Shown here piece after piece: positions 16,910 to 25,162 of a stretch of 64,000 nt of DNA (within the stretch, counting starts at the first letter, position 1; each line of letters opens with the position of its first letter). Below the pieces are notes generated by a model that saw only the letters and a list, made by a program, of their open reading frames with translations, was not told the origin of the DNA and did no database searches. The translations under genes were made by a program, and so were the position numbers. Source of the DNA: Pseudomonadota bacterium (GTDB lineage: Bacteria; Pseudomonadota; Gammaproteobacteria; Burkholderiales; Burkholderiaceae_B); assembly GCA_023423975.1 (NCBI GenBank), contig JAFAEO010000027.1, positions 62,001-126,000 of the forward strand. Direction: 5' to 3'.

Positions 16910-18133
16910 TTAATGTGCCGGCACCGGCTGGGCCATTGCCGGCCGAATGCGCGGATGGCGCTGGAATAACACCGCCACAGGCACGCCGATCACGATGACC
17001 ATCGTGCAGAACGAATAGATTGCGACTTCAATGCCCCAATGGTCGGCAATCCAGCCTATGCCCATCATGGGAATCATGCTGCCGACGTAACCGGCGACCA
17101 GGTAAGTAGCTAACAGCCCTGAACGATTTGCGGGTCCGGCCAGGCGGGTGATCATGCCCATGCCGGCAAGCATGGTCATGCCATGCCCGATTGCAGTGAG
17201 CGACACACCCAGCGCAAACAAAATGGCCGAGCTGGCGTGCAAGTTCAGCATGAGAATCGCGTTGCTCAGGGCCAATGCGATTGTGCCCGTAGCGCCGCAC
17301 CAGTGAATAGGCATGCGTCCGGCAATCACCTGAACGGCTGCCGAAGAAAACAGAATCAATGCAATAGAAGTGCCGCTGACGACCGGACCGTCCCAGGGCA
17401 CAAGTTTGCCCAGAAATAGCGGTGCCATGGACGCATAAAGGCCAAAACCGCCAAATGCCAGAAAAGGCAGGCAGCAGGTGAGCACAAACGCCCTGGACGC
17501 ACTTGCGTCGGGCCAGGTCAGTTTTGGCAAAATATCGTGCAGGGTCAGGCGGGCAGCAGCCTTGGGTTTAATGGTATCGGGCAGGTTCAGGCAGCACAAT
17601 ACCGTTAAACCCAGACTGCCCAGGATCAGGGTCGGAACATAGGCGAGCGTCAATGGCGCAGGGGCCCATTGCCCGATAACGCCGCCCACCAACGGCCCCA
17701 GGCCAAAGCCGAACGCCATCAGGAAACCGGTCATCATGGCCGCGCGCTGTACGCTGCCGTGACGGGACAATCTGGACAGGCCCAGGGTTGCGCTGGTAGT
17801 CACCATGCTTGAGGCCACTCCCACGATAAACCGTCCGAGATTCAGGCTGCTCATGTTCCATGCGATCAGGCTGATGGCTGTCCCGAGCAAGACCAGCGCC
17901 AGGCCTAGCTGCATCATCGGGCGAAAGCCGACGCGGTCTGGCAAACGCCCCAGAAACAGCAACCCGCACAGTGCACCGCCCATGTACATGACGTAGATAA
18001 GCGAGATATCGCTGGTTTGCAGTTGCCAGGCCTCTTTATAGAGCGCATACAGGGGGCTGATGAGCGCAGTGCCCATCACGCCGACAATCATGGCAAAACT
18101 CACCCAGGCAAAGGGAGATACTTTCAATTTCAT
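16910..18133 (-). CDS. MFS transporter (probable drug/metabolite exporter)
   Basis: 407 residues with about 12 hydrophobic segments. The loop after the second helix, GRLPDRVGFRPMM, is the MFS signature between helices 2 and 3. The protein is an inner-membrane secondary transporter. The pairing with a MarR-type regulator 75 bases upstream on the same strand suggests an inducible exporter of a toxic or aromatic compound; the substrate is unknown. The gene is convergent with yjdM. Confidence 0.86.
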   Translation of the reverse strand: MKLKVSPFAWVSFAMIVGVMGTALISPLYALYKEAWQLQTSDISLIYVMYMGGALCGLLFLGRLPDRVGFRPMMQLGLALVLLGTAISLIAWNMSSLNLGRFIVGVASSMVTTSATLGLSRLSRHGSVQRAAMMTGFLMAFGFGLGPLVGGVIGQWAPAPLTLAYVPTLILGSLGLTVLCCLNLPDTIKPKAAARLTLHDILPKLTWPDASASRAFVLTCCLPFLAFGGFGLYASMAPLFLGKLVPWDGPVVSGTSIALILFSSAAVQVIAGRMPIHWCGATGTIALALSNAILMLNLHASSAILFALGVSLTAIGHGMTMLAGMGMITRLAGPANRSGLLATYLVAGYVGSMIPMMGIGWIADHWGIEVAIYSFCTMVIVIGVPVAVLFQRHPRIRPAMAQPVPAH

Positions 18134-18208
18134 TTTTCAACCGAATGTTTTGTGGCGCAGGATGGGCAGGTGCTGGTGCAGGAGGAAGACAAGTGCTGCG
18201 TCATGTAT

Positions 18209-18688
18209 TTATTTGTCCCGGGACTCGAGTCGTGCAGAGATTTTTTCCAGGGCCTGGCGGGTGACTTGTACTTCATTCGCAGAAAGATCGGCCAGGATGG
18301 CTTGCTCGATGTCCATGCTTTTCTCCAGAATCAACGCAGCCACCTTGCGACCAGCTGATGTCAGGGCAATGCACTTGGTGCGCCGGTCGGCCGGGTCGTT
18401 GTCCCATTGCACCAGTTGCGCCTTTTGCAGTTGCGCCAGCACCCGCACCAGCGATGAAGAGTCCAGGTATAAAGCCTGGGCCAGGTCTTTCTGCAGCAGG
18501 GGCTTGTCCTGTACATAAAGTACCAGCAGCGGCATGCGCGTGGCATCCGAGAGGCCCAGATCTTTGAAAGCCAAATCGATCTGACGACGCCACTGTCTGT
18601 ATACGCTGCCCAGCAGAAAACCAAATCGGCTACGTGCCTGGAAAGGTTCATGCGGGCAAGGGTGGTTCGCTGGCGATTTAGTTTGCAT
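18209..18688 (-). CDS. MarR family transcriptional regulator
   Basis: 159 residues. The winged-helix core is clear: LLQKDLAQALYLDSSSLVRVLAQLQKAQLVQW (recognition helix) and the wing DPADRRTKCIALTSAGR. MarR proteins act as dimers and usually repress their own and a neighbouring exporter gene until a small ligand binds. The MFS gene lies directly downstream on the same strand. No Shine-Dalgarno sequence is seen before the ATG; instead a promoter (-35 18719-18724, -10 18696-18701, 17-base spacer) places the transcript start at or next to the ATG, suggesting a leaderless mRNA. Confidence 0.9.
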   Translation of the reverse strand: MQTKSPANHPCPHEPFQARSRFGFLLGSVYRQWRRQIDLAFKDLGLSDATRMPLLVLYVQDKPLLQKDLAQALYLDSSSLVRVLAQLQKAQLVQWDNDPADRRTKCIALTSAGRKVAALILEKSMDIEQAILADLSANEVQVTRQALEKISARLESRDK

Positions 18689-18724
18689 GCAAAGTATTTT
18701 ACTACGGGTTTACCCTTGAAGCAA
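18682..18724 (-). promoter_or_regulatory. marR promoter with palindromic operator candidates
   Basis: Read on the minus strand: TTGCTT (18724-18719), 17 bases, TAAAAT (18701-18696), then 7 bases to the ATG at 18688. A perfect 12-base palindrome TTTGCATGCAAA (18682-18693) is centred on the start codon, and GGGT-aa-ACCC (18706-18715) sits in the promoter spacer. Either could be the MarR autoregulatory operator. Confidence 0.6.
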
Positions 18725-18846
18725 GAAAAATGAGAGGTAAGGCGAAGCATGATCAAAAGAACAGGCAGCTGATTCCAATGCAATATCGTAATGCCGGCAT
18801 TGATTTTTTCGTCTCGCAATCAGCCTTACCGGCACCAGGATGTGTT

Positions 18847-18892
18847 CGCAACGGCAGTGCCGACTCGTTGTTGAGTGGGCACTGCCGTTGCG
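18847..18892. repeat. 20-base-pair near-perfect hairpin
   Basis: The 20 bases 18847-18866 pair with 18873-18892 with a single mismatch around a 6-base loop. This is the strongest hairpin in the 446-base divergent region between marR and the FecI-type sigma gene. No T-tract follows on either strand. The rest of 18725-18846 and 18893-18980 shows no gene I can support. Confidence 0.75.
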
Positions 18893-18981
18893 GACAGGTC
18901 CGGTGTAGAGACGAGAGTCAGTCGCCACGTGTAGCAAATGCGAGGCACACAGGCTCGGTCGGTGTCTGTGTCATCCGAATT

Positions 18982-19018
18982 GCGGCGCATTGCGTCTAGC
19001 AAAGCGCCGGCTTTTTTC
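18982..19018 (+). terminator. Probable intrinsic terminator upstream of the sigma-factor promoter
   Basis: GCGGCGC (18982-18988) can pair with GCGCCG-C (19004-19011, one bulge) and is followed by six T at 19012-19017. On the plus strand it would stop any transcript started between marR and the Fur box, and shield the iron-regulated promoter just downstream. Confidence 0.5.
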
Positions 19019-19065
19019 TGTGTTGATGACTGGTATTTCGGCGGTAATAATTGTCAATTGTTATA

Positions 19066-19090
19066 TATAATGAGAACGAATGTCATTATC
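19066..19090 (+). promoter_or_regulatory. Fur box overlapping the -10 of the fecI-type operon
   Basis: ATAATGA (19067-19073) and TCATTAT (19083-19089) form a perfect inverted repeat whose whole sequence resembles the 19-base Fur consensus with its GATAAT/ATTATC arms. A perfect -10 hexamer TATAAT (19066-19071) overlaps it, so iron-loaded Fur would block the promoter. The -35 region is weak. The sigma gene starts at 19135. Confidence 0.75.
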
Positions 19091-19134
19091 GTTGTTTTTT
19101 ATGTTGGTGCGGCACTTTACCGAAAGAGGAACGC

Positions 19135-19662
19135 ATGGCCGGTGGGCAGTCAGTTTTGCAGCGGGAAATCCATATCCTTTATCAGGATCATCATGGATGG
19201 CTGTACCAATGGCTGCACAGAAAACTGGGAAACCGATTTGATGCGGCTGATCTGGCCCATGACACTTTTATGCGGGTGCTGGCAGGGTATCGACAGGATG
19301 CTATTCCGGTGCTGGATGAGCCGCGCGCCTACCTGACCACAGTCGCCAAACGACTGCTAATCAATTTCTATGAGCGGCAGTCTCTGGAGCGCGCCTACGA
19401 GGCGTCGTTGTCGCTGCTGCCGCAGCAGCATATGCCTGGGCTGGAAGAGCGGGCGATTCTTCTGGAGACACTGCAGGAGCTGGATGCGCTGCTGGATGCT
19501 TTACCTGCTCGCGTACGCACGGCGTTTCTGCTTTGCCAGCTCGAGGGCATGAGCTACGAGCAAATTGCTGCGTATCTGCAGGTGAGCGTGCGCACGGTCA
19601 CGCGTTACATGGCGCAGGGTTTCAAACAATGTCTCACCCTGATGCTGGCGCAAGCGGCGTGA
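19135..19662 (+). CDS. FecI-type ECF sigma factor
   Basis: 175 residues. Region 2 is seen in LYQWLHRKLGNRFDAADLAHDTFMRVL and region 4 in LPARVRTAFLLCQLEGMSYEQIAAYLQVSVRTVTRYM; both are typical of iron-starvation sigma factors. AAAGAGGA sits 4 bases before ATG 19135, fixing the start. It should direct transcription of the downstream receptor gene after a signal passes from receptor through the FecR protein. It is under a Fur box, overlaps fecR, and forms a sigma/anti-sigma/receptor cassette. Confidence 0.92.
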   Translation: MAGGQSVLQREIHILYQDHHGWLYQWLHRKLGNRFDAADLAHDTFMRVLAGYRQDAIPVLDEPRAYLTTVAKRLLINFYERQSLERAYEASLSLLPQQHMPGLEERAILLETLQELDALLDALPARVRTAFLLCQLEGMSYEQIAAYLQVSVRTVTRYMAQGFKQCLTLMLAQAA

Positions 19663-20642
19663 ACACGATCAGAGATACCTCCAGCGCGGTCGAACCCCAG
19701 CAAACGCAATTGGTGGACGAGGCGGTTAAATGGCTGGTGCTGATGCATTCCGGGCGTTTCAATGAGGCCGATGCACGGCGCTGCGCCCACTGGCGTGAGC
19801 AAAGCCCCGAACATCAGCGCGTCTGGGAAAGCGTAGAAAAACTGAACCGACAATTCGATTCGGTGCCACGACCACTGGTCATGCCCGTACTGAATCGGCC
19901 ACGCCTTTCCGAAAATCGCCGCATGATGATCAAAACCGTCGCGCTGGCCGTTACAGTGCCTTCGGCGATGTGGTTTGGTTACCGGGCGGTCCCCTGGGAT
20001 TCGCTCAATGCCCAGTACCGTACCGGCACCGGTGAGCGCCGCGACGTGACCTTGGCAGACGGCAGCCAGCTCAGCCTGAATACATCAAGCGCTGTGGATG
20101 TGGCCTTCGATGCGCGGGAGCGGCTGGTGCTGCAGCGTGCGGGCGAAATCCATATCCAGACGGCACGCGATCCCCAGGCAGGCGCGCGTCCTTTTGTCGT
20201 CAAGACGCAGCAGGGCAGTCTGCTGGCGTTGGGCACCCGGTTTATCGTGCGCTGTACGCCTGAGCGCACGCGCTTGACTGTGCTGGAAGGCGCTGTTCAG
20301 GTGCAGCCACTGCATGCGTCCCAGACGCATATCGTACCGGCCGGACAAGCACTGGGTTTCAGTGCAGACACCTTCGGCGCCAAGGTGCCTGCGTCGGCCG
20401 GCGCCGGGCAATGGGTCCAGGGTGTGCTGTATGCCGAGCAAATGAGGCTTGCTGATTTTGTGGCTGAACTCGGACGGTATCGTCCGGGTATTCTACGTTG
20501 TGATTCGTCTGTGGCTGATATGCCTGTATCGGGTGCCTTTCAACTGAATAATACGGATCGCATTCTTGAGGCGCTTGCCCAGACCCTGCCGGTGCAAATC
20601 CAGTCTCGCACCCGTTACTGGGTCACTGTTGCAGCAAGGTAG
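19629..20642 (+). CDS. FecR-type anti-sigma/sigma regulator
   Basis: 337 residues. The N-terminal DUF4880 domain (VDEAVKWLVLMHSGRFNEADARRCAHWREQSPEHQRVWESVE) binds the sigma factor in the cytoplasm. One membrane segment follows near residues 100-118. The periplasmic FecR domain carries the hallmark GERRDVTLADGSQLSLNTSSAVDVAF. The gene overlaps fecI: ATG at 19629 gives a 34-base overlap, while GTG at 19659 gives the compact GTGA overlap; both are plausible and differ by 10 residues. It relays siderophore binding at the receptor to the sigma factor. Confidence 0.91.
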   Translation: MSHPDAGASGVNTIRDTSSAVEPQQTQLVDEAVKWLVLMHSGRFNEADARRCAHWREQSPEHQRVWESVEKLNRQFDSVPRPLVMPVLNRPRLSENRRMMIKTVALAVTVPSAMWFGYRAVPWDSLNAQYRTGTGERRDVTLADGSQLSLNTSSAVDVAFDARERLVLQRAGEIHIQTARDPQAGARPFVVKTQQGSLLALGTRFIVRCTPERTRLTVLEGAVQVQPLHASQTHIVPAGQALGFSADTFGAKVPASAGAGQWVQGVLYAEQMRLADFVAELGRYRPGILRCDSSVADMPVSGAFQLNNTDRILEALAQTLPVQIQSRTRYWVTVAAR

Positions 20643-20757
20643 CGGCATTTATTTCCGGGTAAGAAAAAAATTTAATTATTTTGTCCTGTTTTTGCATCTC
20701 GTCTGTCATGTCTATAAGAACTTCAATTTACTGACTTTGAGACAGGAACTTTTTTTC

Positions 20758-23286
20758 ATGGCTAATCTGACATCAGATTCCTATTTGTTTGACCCGTCTT
20801 GCAAGGCGCAGCGCCGCATAAGTGCCGCAGTGCTTGGCGCCTTGTCTGCGCTGGGCCTGGCCGCCACGGAGGGAGTTGCACCGGCCTGGGCTGTCGATTC
20901 CGGTTCGGCACAAACGCGTCATGCCTATAATATCGGTCCCGGCGAACTGGGACCCGCGCTACTCAGTTATGCGGGGCAGGCTGGTGTCAATTTAAGTATT
21001 GATATGAATGCCACCCGTGGCTTGAAAACGCAGGGGCTGACTGGTCAGCACTCGGTGCAGAGCGGCTTTGACCGGCTACTGGCCGGCACTGGCCTTCGTA
21101 TTAGAAAAGTAGGAGATGGCAACTATACGCTGGACACCGCTGCGGCTCCTGTGACTGGCGCGCCATCAGTCTCTGCTGTGCAACAAACAACAGCACCGGT
21201 TACCGAACTGTCTGCCATTACCGTGACAGGGCGTACACAAAGTGACTTGATGTCGCCCACCCGGCAGGTTGCCGTTATTGATCGCGAGCAACTGGATACA
21301 TTGCGTGCCGGATCCGACAGTGTGGCTACCGTATTAAGTAAAGTGCTGCCAGGCATGGCTGATTCCAGTCATACCATTACCGATTACGGCCAAACCCTGC
21401 GCGGTCGCAATATGCTGATTCTGGTTGACGGCATTCCCCTGAATACTAATCGTGATTCGTCGCGCAACCTTGCCAATATCAACCCCGCTGATATTGAGCA
21501 AATTGAAGTGCTGCGTGGCAGTAGCGCGATCTATGGCAGCGGTGCGGCCGGCGGCATCGTGTCCATACGCACCAGAGGATACGATGGCGAGCCTCGCGCC
21601 GAGACCACCGTTTCGGCAACGACGCCATTGTCCCGGCTGGGCGCAGCAGGCCTGGGCGGCGGGATACAGCATTATTTTTCCGGTGGCAATGACAAAATCG
21701 ATTATTCGCTAAGCCTGGGCGCCAGCCATGCGGGTGGATCGTACGACGCGCGCGGTACACGCCTGGCGCCGGAGCCAAGCCAGGGCGACCTGTTTGATTC
21801 GAATATCTACAATATGTCCGGCAAAGTCGGTCTGCAAATTGATGAGAAGCAGCGTATACAGTTGTCCCTGAGTCACTATGATGCAAAACAGGATACCGAC
21901 TACGCATCCGACCCCAGTGTGGCCCGACAGCCGCCCGGCAGCACTGCCGCGCGCAGTATCAGGGGACTGGAGCTGGACGAGCAGAATCGCATCCGCAATA
22001 CGCTGGCCAGTCTGGAGTATCAGAACCGCGATATTGCGGGAAGCACGCTGGCCGCGCAAATCTACTATCGCGACTTCTTCACACGCTTTGCCCCATTTGA
22101 TGCGCGCGCTGTATCTGTCAGGGGGGCCAATGTAGACCAGGTCACGCAAAAATCAAGCGTATTTGGCGGTCGACTGACGATCAAGACGCCGTTGACTTCC
22201 GACAAAAACACCCAGTTGACCTGGGGTCTGGATTTTAATGAAGAACGCAGTGAAATGCCTCTGGACGTATTTGATCCGTATGAATATGACAGAAGCGGCG
22301 GCTTGCATTTTCGCAAAATCGACTCATTAACCTACATGCCGCCGATAACGACACGCAGTATTGGCGCGTTTGCCCAGCTGGAGCATCGTTTTAACGAACA
22401 CTGGGCGGTGCAGGGCGGGGCACGGTATGATCGCGCCAGTGTGCGTTTTGATGACTTTACGCCGCTGTCGCAATCGCGTGTGACCAATCCGGGGCGGGTT
22501 TCCGGTGGAACGGTTCACTATGGCGCCTGGAGTTACAACGCGGGGGTGGTTTATACACCGATCAAGGGCCAGGAATTTTATGCTTCCTTCAGCCAGGGTT
22601 TTGAGCTCCCCGATGTCGGCGTGCAGGTGCGTAATGCGACCCCAGCCTTCAATTTTGGCGCGTCAAACCTGGAACCCGTGAAAACAGATACCTTTGAGCT
22701 GGGCTGGCGCGGGACATTTTCTAACGTCGCGGCCAATCTGACCGTATTTCATTCGAAATCGGATCTGGGTGCGCTGCAAAGCTTCAATAATGGGCTGACG
22801 CTGCTGCGCACCAAAGAACGCATTTATGGGATTGAAGGCGGGCTCGATTATTACAGCAATGATAATCAATGGGCGCTGGGCGGCACCTTTACCTGGATGA
22901 AGGGTGAAGAAAAACCGGAAGGCAAGGACAGTTACCAGAATATGACCGGATATCGCATACCGCCGTTGAAACTGACCGGCTATGTGGAATACACACCGTC
23001 TGAGAAATGGAGTCACCGGGTACAGGCGACGTATTTTGCGTCCAAAGACTACCGACTGGATGAAAAAACCAGTTTCGGCCGCTGGGAAACGTCGGGCTAC
23101 ACGACGGTGGATCTGATCAGCCGATGGACAATTGATGATAAAAACAAAGTGACCTTTGGCGTCCAGAACGTACTGAACCGCCATTACTACCCCTTGTATA
23201 GCCAACTGATGCGCAATAGTAACAATACCAGTCGGTTGCCGGCGGCCGGCGCAGTATTCAATGTCAGCTATACCCATCGCTGGTAG
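20758..23286 (+). CDS. TonB-dependent siderophore receptor with signalling (STN) domain
   Basis: 842 residues, outer membrane. After a long signal peptide (cleavage near AWA-V, about residue 45) comes an STN domain, about 50-125 (YNIGPGELGPALLSYAGQAGVNLSID), which contacts FecR. The TonB box region SAITVTGR, the plug (VLSKVLPGMADSS, LRGRNMLILVDGIPLNTNRDSS, EVLRGSSAIYGSGAAGGIVSI) and a long beta-barrel ending in YTHRW follow. The plug resembles hydroxamate/citrate-hydroxamate receptors such as IutA, and no heme-receptor FRAP/NPNL motif is seen; the ligand assignment is tentative. ATG 20758 is supported by AGGA upstream. Gap to fecR is 115 bases, so a FecI-dependent promoter may lie at 20643-20757. 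Confidence 0.9.
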   Translation: MANLTSDSYLFDPSCKAQRRISAAVLGALSALGLAATEGVAPAWAVDSGSAQTRHAYNIGPGELGPALLSYAGQAGVNLSIDMNATRGLKTQGLTGQHSVQSGFDRLLAGTGLRIRKVGDGNYTLDTAAAPVTGAPSVSAVQQTTAPVTELSAITVTGRTQSDLMSPTRQVAVIDREQLDTLRAGSDSVATVLSKVLPGMADSSHTITDYGQTLRGRNMLILVDGIPLNTNRDSSRNLANINPADIEQIEVLRGSSAIYGSGAAGGIVSIRTRGYDGEPRAETTVSATTPLSRLGAAGLGGGIQHYFSGGNDKIDYSLSLGASHAGGSYDARGTRLAPEPSQGDLFDSNIYNMSGKVGLQIDEKQRIQLSLSHYDAKQDTDYASDPSVARQPPGSTAARSIRGLELDEQNRIRNTLASLEYQNRDIAGSTLAAQIYYRDFFTRFAPFDARAVSVRGANVDQVTQKSSVFGGRLTIKTPLTSDKNTQLTWGLDFNEERSEMPLDVFDPYEYDRSGGLHFRKIDSLTYMPPITTRSIGAFAQLEHRFNEHWAVQGGARYDRASVRFDDFTPLSQSRVTNPGRVSGGTVHYGAWSYNAGVVYTPIKGQEFYASFSQGFELPDVGVQVRNATPAFNFGASNLEPVKTDTFELGWRGTFSNVAANLTVFHSKSDLGALQSFNNGLTLLRTKERIYGIEGGLDYYSNDNQWALGGTFTWMKGEEKPEGKDSYQNMTGYRIPPLKLTGYVEYTPSEKWSHRVQATYFASKDYRLDEKTSFGRWETSGYTTVDLISRWTIDDKNKVTFGVQNVLNRHYYPLYSQLMRNSNNTSRLPAAGAVFNVSYTHRW

Positions 23287-23558
23287 CCAGCGGGCATTCG
23301 TGATACAGCCAACGGCCCGGCGCCTGGGCTGCAGGCGCGAAAACCGTCGCTGCCGTGATGCCCCCGGGTAGTTCGGTACAACGCTGGCATACTGAATGCT
23401 CATATCGGGTTAATCACTTCGTGCCAGCGTCACCATCCCTGTTGTGTAAGCCCTCATGAAGGACTTATCGCGCCGGCTGCAGGATTTTGCTTTATGTTTG
23501 CATCCATACCCGGATAAAATGCAACCATGTCGATCACCCTCGGAACCGTTGCGAAAAT

Positions 23559-24035
23559 ATGCAAATCACACCGTTGAATCACGCCCAGTTCATGGCGCTG
23601 GCGCTGGAACAGGCCCACCTGGCCTATGAACTGGGCGAGGTGCCGGTTGGTGCTGTTGCCGTCGATTCATCAGGGAATGTCCTGGGAAAAGGGTACAATA
23701 GGACGATTACAGACCGCGACCCCACTGCCCATGCCGAAATCATCGCTTTGCGCCAGTGTGGCCGGGATTTGAACAATTACCGGCTTCCCGGTATTACCCT
23801 GTACGTTACGCTGGAACCATGCATTATGTGTATGGGTGCCATCACGCACGCCAGAGTAAGCAGGGTGGTATACGGTGCAGCTGACCCGAAAACCGGCGCC
23901 TGCGGCAGCGTAATCGCGGTGCAGGACAACAAACAGATCAATCATCACACCGTCATTGTGTCGGGGGTGTTGAAAACAGAGTGCGGCCAATTGCTTCGCC
24001 GCTTTTTTCAGGAACGCAGGAAATCGCCACCATGA
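23559..24035 (+). CDS. tadA: tRNA-specific adenosine deaminase
   Basis: 158 residues. TadA deaminates adenosine 34 to inosine in tRNA-Arg(ACG). The zinc-binding and catalytic motifs are HAE (in DPTAHAEIIALRQ) and PCIMC (in LEPCIMCMGAI), with the general base Glu in HAE. ATG 23559 begins just before the conserved N-terminal helix; an in-frame ATG at 23487 adds 24 unconserved residues. The stop codon overlaps the ldcA start (ATGA), so the two genes are translationally coupled. Confidence 0.95.
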   Translation: MQITPLNHAQFMALALEQAHLAYELGEVPVGAVAVDSSGNVLGKGYNRTITDRDPTAHAEIIALRQCGRDLNNYRLPGITLYVTLEPCIMCMGAITHARVSRVVYGAADPKTGACGSVIAVQDNKQINHHTVIVSGVLKTECGQLLRRFFQERRKSPP

Positions 24036-25045
24036 ACAATGCTTCTTCCCTTGGCAAAAAGGAAAGTATTAAAGAGCAGTTGAATGACGCCCAGATTCTG
24101 TTCGACGAGGCCGATGATGTTGCGTATCAGCCGGCGCGATACACGAATAAGTTGCAAGTCTATACCATGTCGCCGTCAGGCTATGTACAGGATCCTGACA
24201 TTCTGAAGCGTGCCGTCAAGAACCTGAAAAGATCCAAAGTCAAAGTTACAGTAGACAAAGCTGCGCTATCGCAGGATATGCGCTTTGGCGGCGACGACGA
24301 GAATCGGCTTGCTGCGATCGCCCGCGCTGCGAAACATTCCAGCGAGATTGTCATGCCCACCCGCGGCGGCTACGGGCTGAGCCGCATACTGCATCGTATT
24401 GACTGGAAACTGTTGGAACGCAATCCAAAGCGGTATGTCGGGTTCAGTGACTTCACTGCCTTCAATCTGGCCTTGCTGGCAAAAACCGGCTTGAGCAGTT
24501 ATACCGGTCCCAATATGCTGGATTTTGGCAAGGAAACGGTAGATGAACTGACCTATGACATCTTTCTTGAGGTCATGCACGGTGAGCTGGAAATTCTCAG
24601 TTTCGAGTCCGAAGGTTCGGATGCGGTCGATACCCGGGGCACTTTATGGGGCGGCAACCTGGCCATGGTTGCGTCGCTGGTAGGTACGCCTTATCTTCCC
24701 AAAATCAAGAATGGCATTCTGTTCCTGGAAGATGTCGGCGAATACCCTTTCCGGGTTGAGCGCATGCTAACGCAATTGTTGCACGCCGGCGTATTGGCTC
24801 GGCAAAAGGCCATTGTGCTTGGGCATTTCACTGAGTACAAGCTTAGCGCCCAGGACAAAGGCTTTGATATGCCTGAGGTTGTGCGATGGCTGCGCGCCAA
24901 TACCGGTTTGCCGGTTGTGAGCGGGCTGCCTTATGGCCATGGCGATGTGCGTGTTACGCTGCCCATCGGCAAAAAGGTCGGCCTGGCTACCGAGGCCGAC
25001 ATGGCCTATCTGGTGATTGACGATCACCATCACGATCATCATTAA
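24032..25045 (+). CDS. ldcA: LD-carboxypeptidase (S66 family, muramoyltetrapeptide carboxypeptidase)
   Basis: 337 residues. It removes the terminal D-Ala from cytoplasmic murein tetrapeptides during peptidoglycan recycling. Family marks: MPTRGGYGLSRIL, the nucleophile Ser in VGFSDFTAFN, the Glu in LFLEDVGEYPFRVERML and the His in GLPYGHGDVRVTLPIG. The N-terminus has about 40 extra residues before the first conserved strand. The C-terminus ends in a natural His/Asp tail, DDHHHDHH, which might bind metal or be incidental. Overlaps tadA by 4 bases and is followed by a terminator. Confidence 0.92.
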   Translation: MNNASSLGKKESIKEQLNDAQILFDEADDVAYQPARYTNKLQVYTMSPSGYVQDPDILKRAVKNLKRSKVKVTVDKAALSQDMRFGGDDENRLAAIARAAKHSSEIVMPTRGGYGLSRILHRIDWKLLERNPKRYVGFSDFTAFNLALLAKTGLSSYTGPNMLDFGKETVDELTYDIFLEVMHGELEILSFESEGSDAVDTRGTLWGGNLAMVASLVGTPYLPKIKNGILFLEDVGEYPFRVERMLTQLLHAGVLARQKAIVLGHFTEYKLSAQDKGFDMPEVVRWLRANTGLPVVSGLPYGHGDVRVTLPIGKKVGLATEADMAYLVIDDHHHDHH

Positions 25046-25094
25046 CATTGATGATTACCGGCACCGCCTTCGGCGGTGCGCGCAAGATACGAAC

Positions 25095-25132
25095 AACGCG
25101 TTCTGCTGTTATGAACGCGTTTGGCTTTTTTT
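25095..25132 (+). terminator. Rho-independent terminator of tadA-ldcA
   Basis: AACGCGTTC (25095-25103) is perfectly inverted at 25113-25121 and followed by a T-tract (25126-25132). A second small hairpin, GCACCGCC-ttc-GGCGGTGC (25062-25080), lies just before it. Confidence 0.85.
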
Positions 25133-25162
25133 ATAACCCTATTCAAGGCATCAAATACAGTC

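Noticed and set aside
18730..18999. 89-codon plus-strand frame between marR and the sigma gene
   Set aside because: It runs through the 20-base-pair hairpin, is rich in Cys and Arg, and has no ribosome binding site or recognisable domain.
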